Below are positions 59,244 through 59,475 of a stretch of 59,475 nucleotides of DNA, piece after piece (within the stretch, counting starts at the first letter, position 1; each line of letters starts with the position of its first letter). The stretch is from a bacterium (lineage in GTDB: Bacteria; Patescibacteriota; Saccharimonadia; Saccharimonadales; Saccharimonadaceae). The position numbers and the translations under genes are program-made. The notes beneath the pieces were generated by a model that was given only the letters and a program-made list of their open reading frames with translations, had not been told where the DNA came from and did not search any database. The DNA lies in NCBI GenBank assembly GCA_030431855.1, contig JAUIII010000004.1, positions 1 to 59,475 of the forward strand. The letters run 5' to 3'.

Positions 59244-59475
59244 AGGTTCCTAGAAAATTTACTAACTAAAAAGACCAGCTTTCGCTAATCTTAATTACTT
59301 GGTGCCTCTCTACGAAAAGGCTCGAACCCATTTTAGCACGAAGTGCTAAAGCTCAGCCCCGACGCCTGCGCCAGCTAAAGCTGTCGCGCGCCCCGCCAGA
59401 AAAACCGCCCCTTGATTCATTTTTGAGATTTCCCCCGCCGTATTTTTTCTTTTTAGTTGAAAGGGTCGGATTTTT
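59244..59475. other. Non-coding window end with small hairpins
   Basis: No ORF of credible length. A TTTAGCAC-GAA-GTGCTAAA hairpin (near 59333-59351), GCCT/AGGC and AGCT-AA-AGCT elements, a GC-rich patch (about 59355-59405) and T-runs near the end. A GGCTCGAACC on the plus strand resembles a tRNA T arm in reverse but no tRNA can be folded. Confidence 0.4.

Noticed and set aside
59300-59350. tRNA or tmRNA 3-prime end on the minus strand (GGTTCGAGCC followed by GGCACCA)
   Set aside because: The distance from the putative T loop to the CCA is too long and no acceptor stem or other arms can be paired.
1-59475. Recoded UGA (code 25) organism
   Set aside because: TGA terminates several genes at the expected lengths, and no conserved domain contains an in-frame TGA.
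1-59475. CRISPR array, transposase, prophage or rRNA operon
   Set aside because: No regularly spaced repeats, no transposase or phage-like proteins and no rRNA sequence were recognised.

Overview
The window looks like part of a chromosome from an ultra-small, host-dependent bacterium of the Patescibacteria/CPR, most probably a Candidatus Saccharibacteria (TM7) lineage. This is inferred from gene content and style: compact genes with 1-4 nt overlaps, a sugar-centred metabolism (split transketolase, Rpe, RpiB, class II aldolase, GAPDH, malic enzyme, two PfkB kinases, no amino-acid, nucleotide or cofactor synthesis genes), a GatCAB amidotransferase, a type IV pilus type ATPase, a secreted HNH nuclease and many small membrane proteins. 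TGA is used as a stop, so this is not the recoded Gracilibacteria/Absconditabacteria code.

Layout. 1-9.5 kb: a truncated secreted GH26-like protein, an Erm-type rRNA methylase, small membrane proteins, an ABC exporter, FKBP plus thioredoxin reductase, a PLD-family enzyme, pyrophosphatase, Nudix and a short Rel enzyme. 9.6-19.4 kb: central carbon genes gap, rpiB, rpe, tkt N half, an EamA transporter, tkt C half, fba and two PfkB kinases. Between gap and rpiB sit two tandem GC-rich single-gene cassettes (about 10634-11700) that share promoter, leader hairpin and 3-prime hairpin but carry unrelated proteins. 19.4-32.6 kb: LOG protein, uvrB, gatC-gatA-(HEPN-like)-gatB, Nudix, galU, an envelope/stress small-protein cluster, dnaE and a SpoU/TrmH methylase. 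32.6-48.3 kb: PilB-like ATPase, malic enzyme, rplS, an RNase HII-YraN fusion, M1 aminopeptidase, secreted nuclease, nusA, clpC under a CIRCE operator, a membrane HExxH protein, radA and a PIN-TRAM protein. 48.3-59.5 kb: class A PBP, tyrS, phosphohexomutase, recG, an S1/P1-nuclease-like protein, rsmD, tRNA-Leu in a hairpin-rich intergenic region, and an FAD-dependent dehydrogenase.

Expression style. About twenty genes on both strands have a TATAAT/TATACT hexamer ending only 6-8 nt before the start codon, which puts the expected transcription start on or next to the ATG, so these mRNAs should be leaderless. A second group (ppa, glsB, ytxH, nusA, clpC, galU and others) has ordinary Shine-Dalgarno leaders. 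The GC-rich cassettes differ from both: near-consensus promoters followed by leaders of about 70 nt with a conserved hairpin.

Functional picture. Sugar phosphates would be interconverted by the non-oxidative pentose phosphate genes and lower glycolysis. Redox is served by malic enzyme, the FAD dehydrogenase and thioredoxin reductase. Proteostasis and stress control come from ClpC, HrcA/CIRCE and Rel. Host contact and scavenging are suggested by the secreted glycosidase and nuclease, the aminopeptidase and the pilus ATPase. No rRNA operon, CRISPR array, transposase or prophage was seen.
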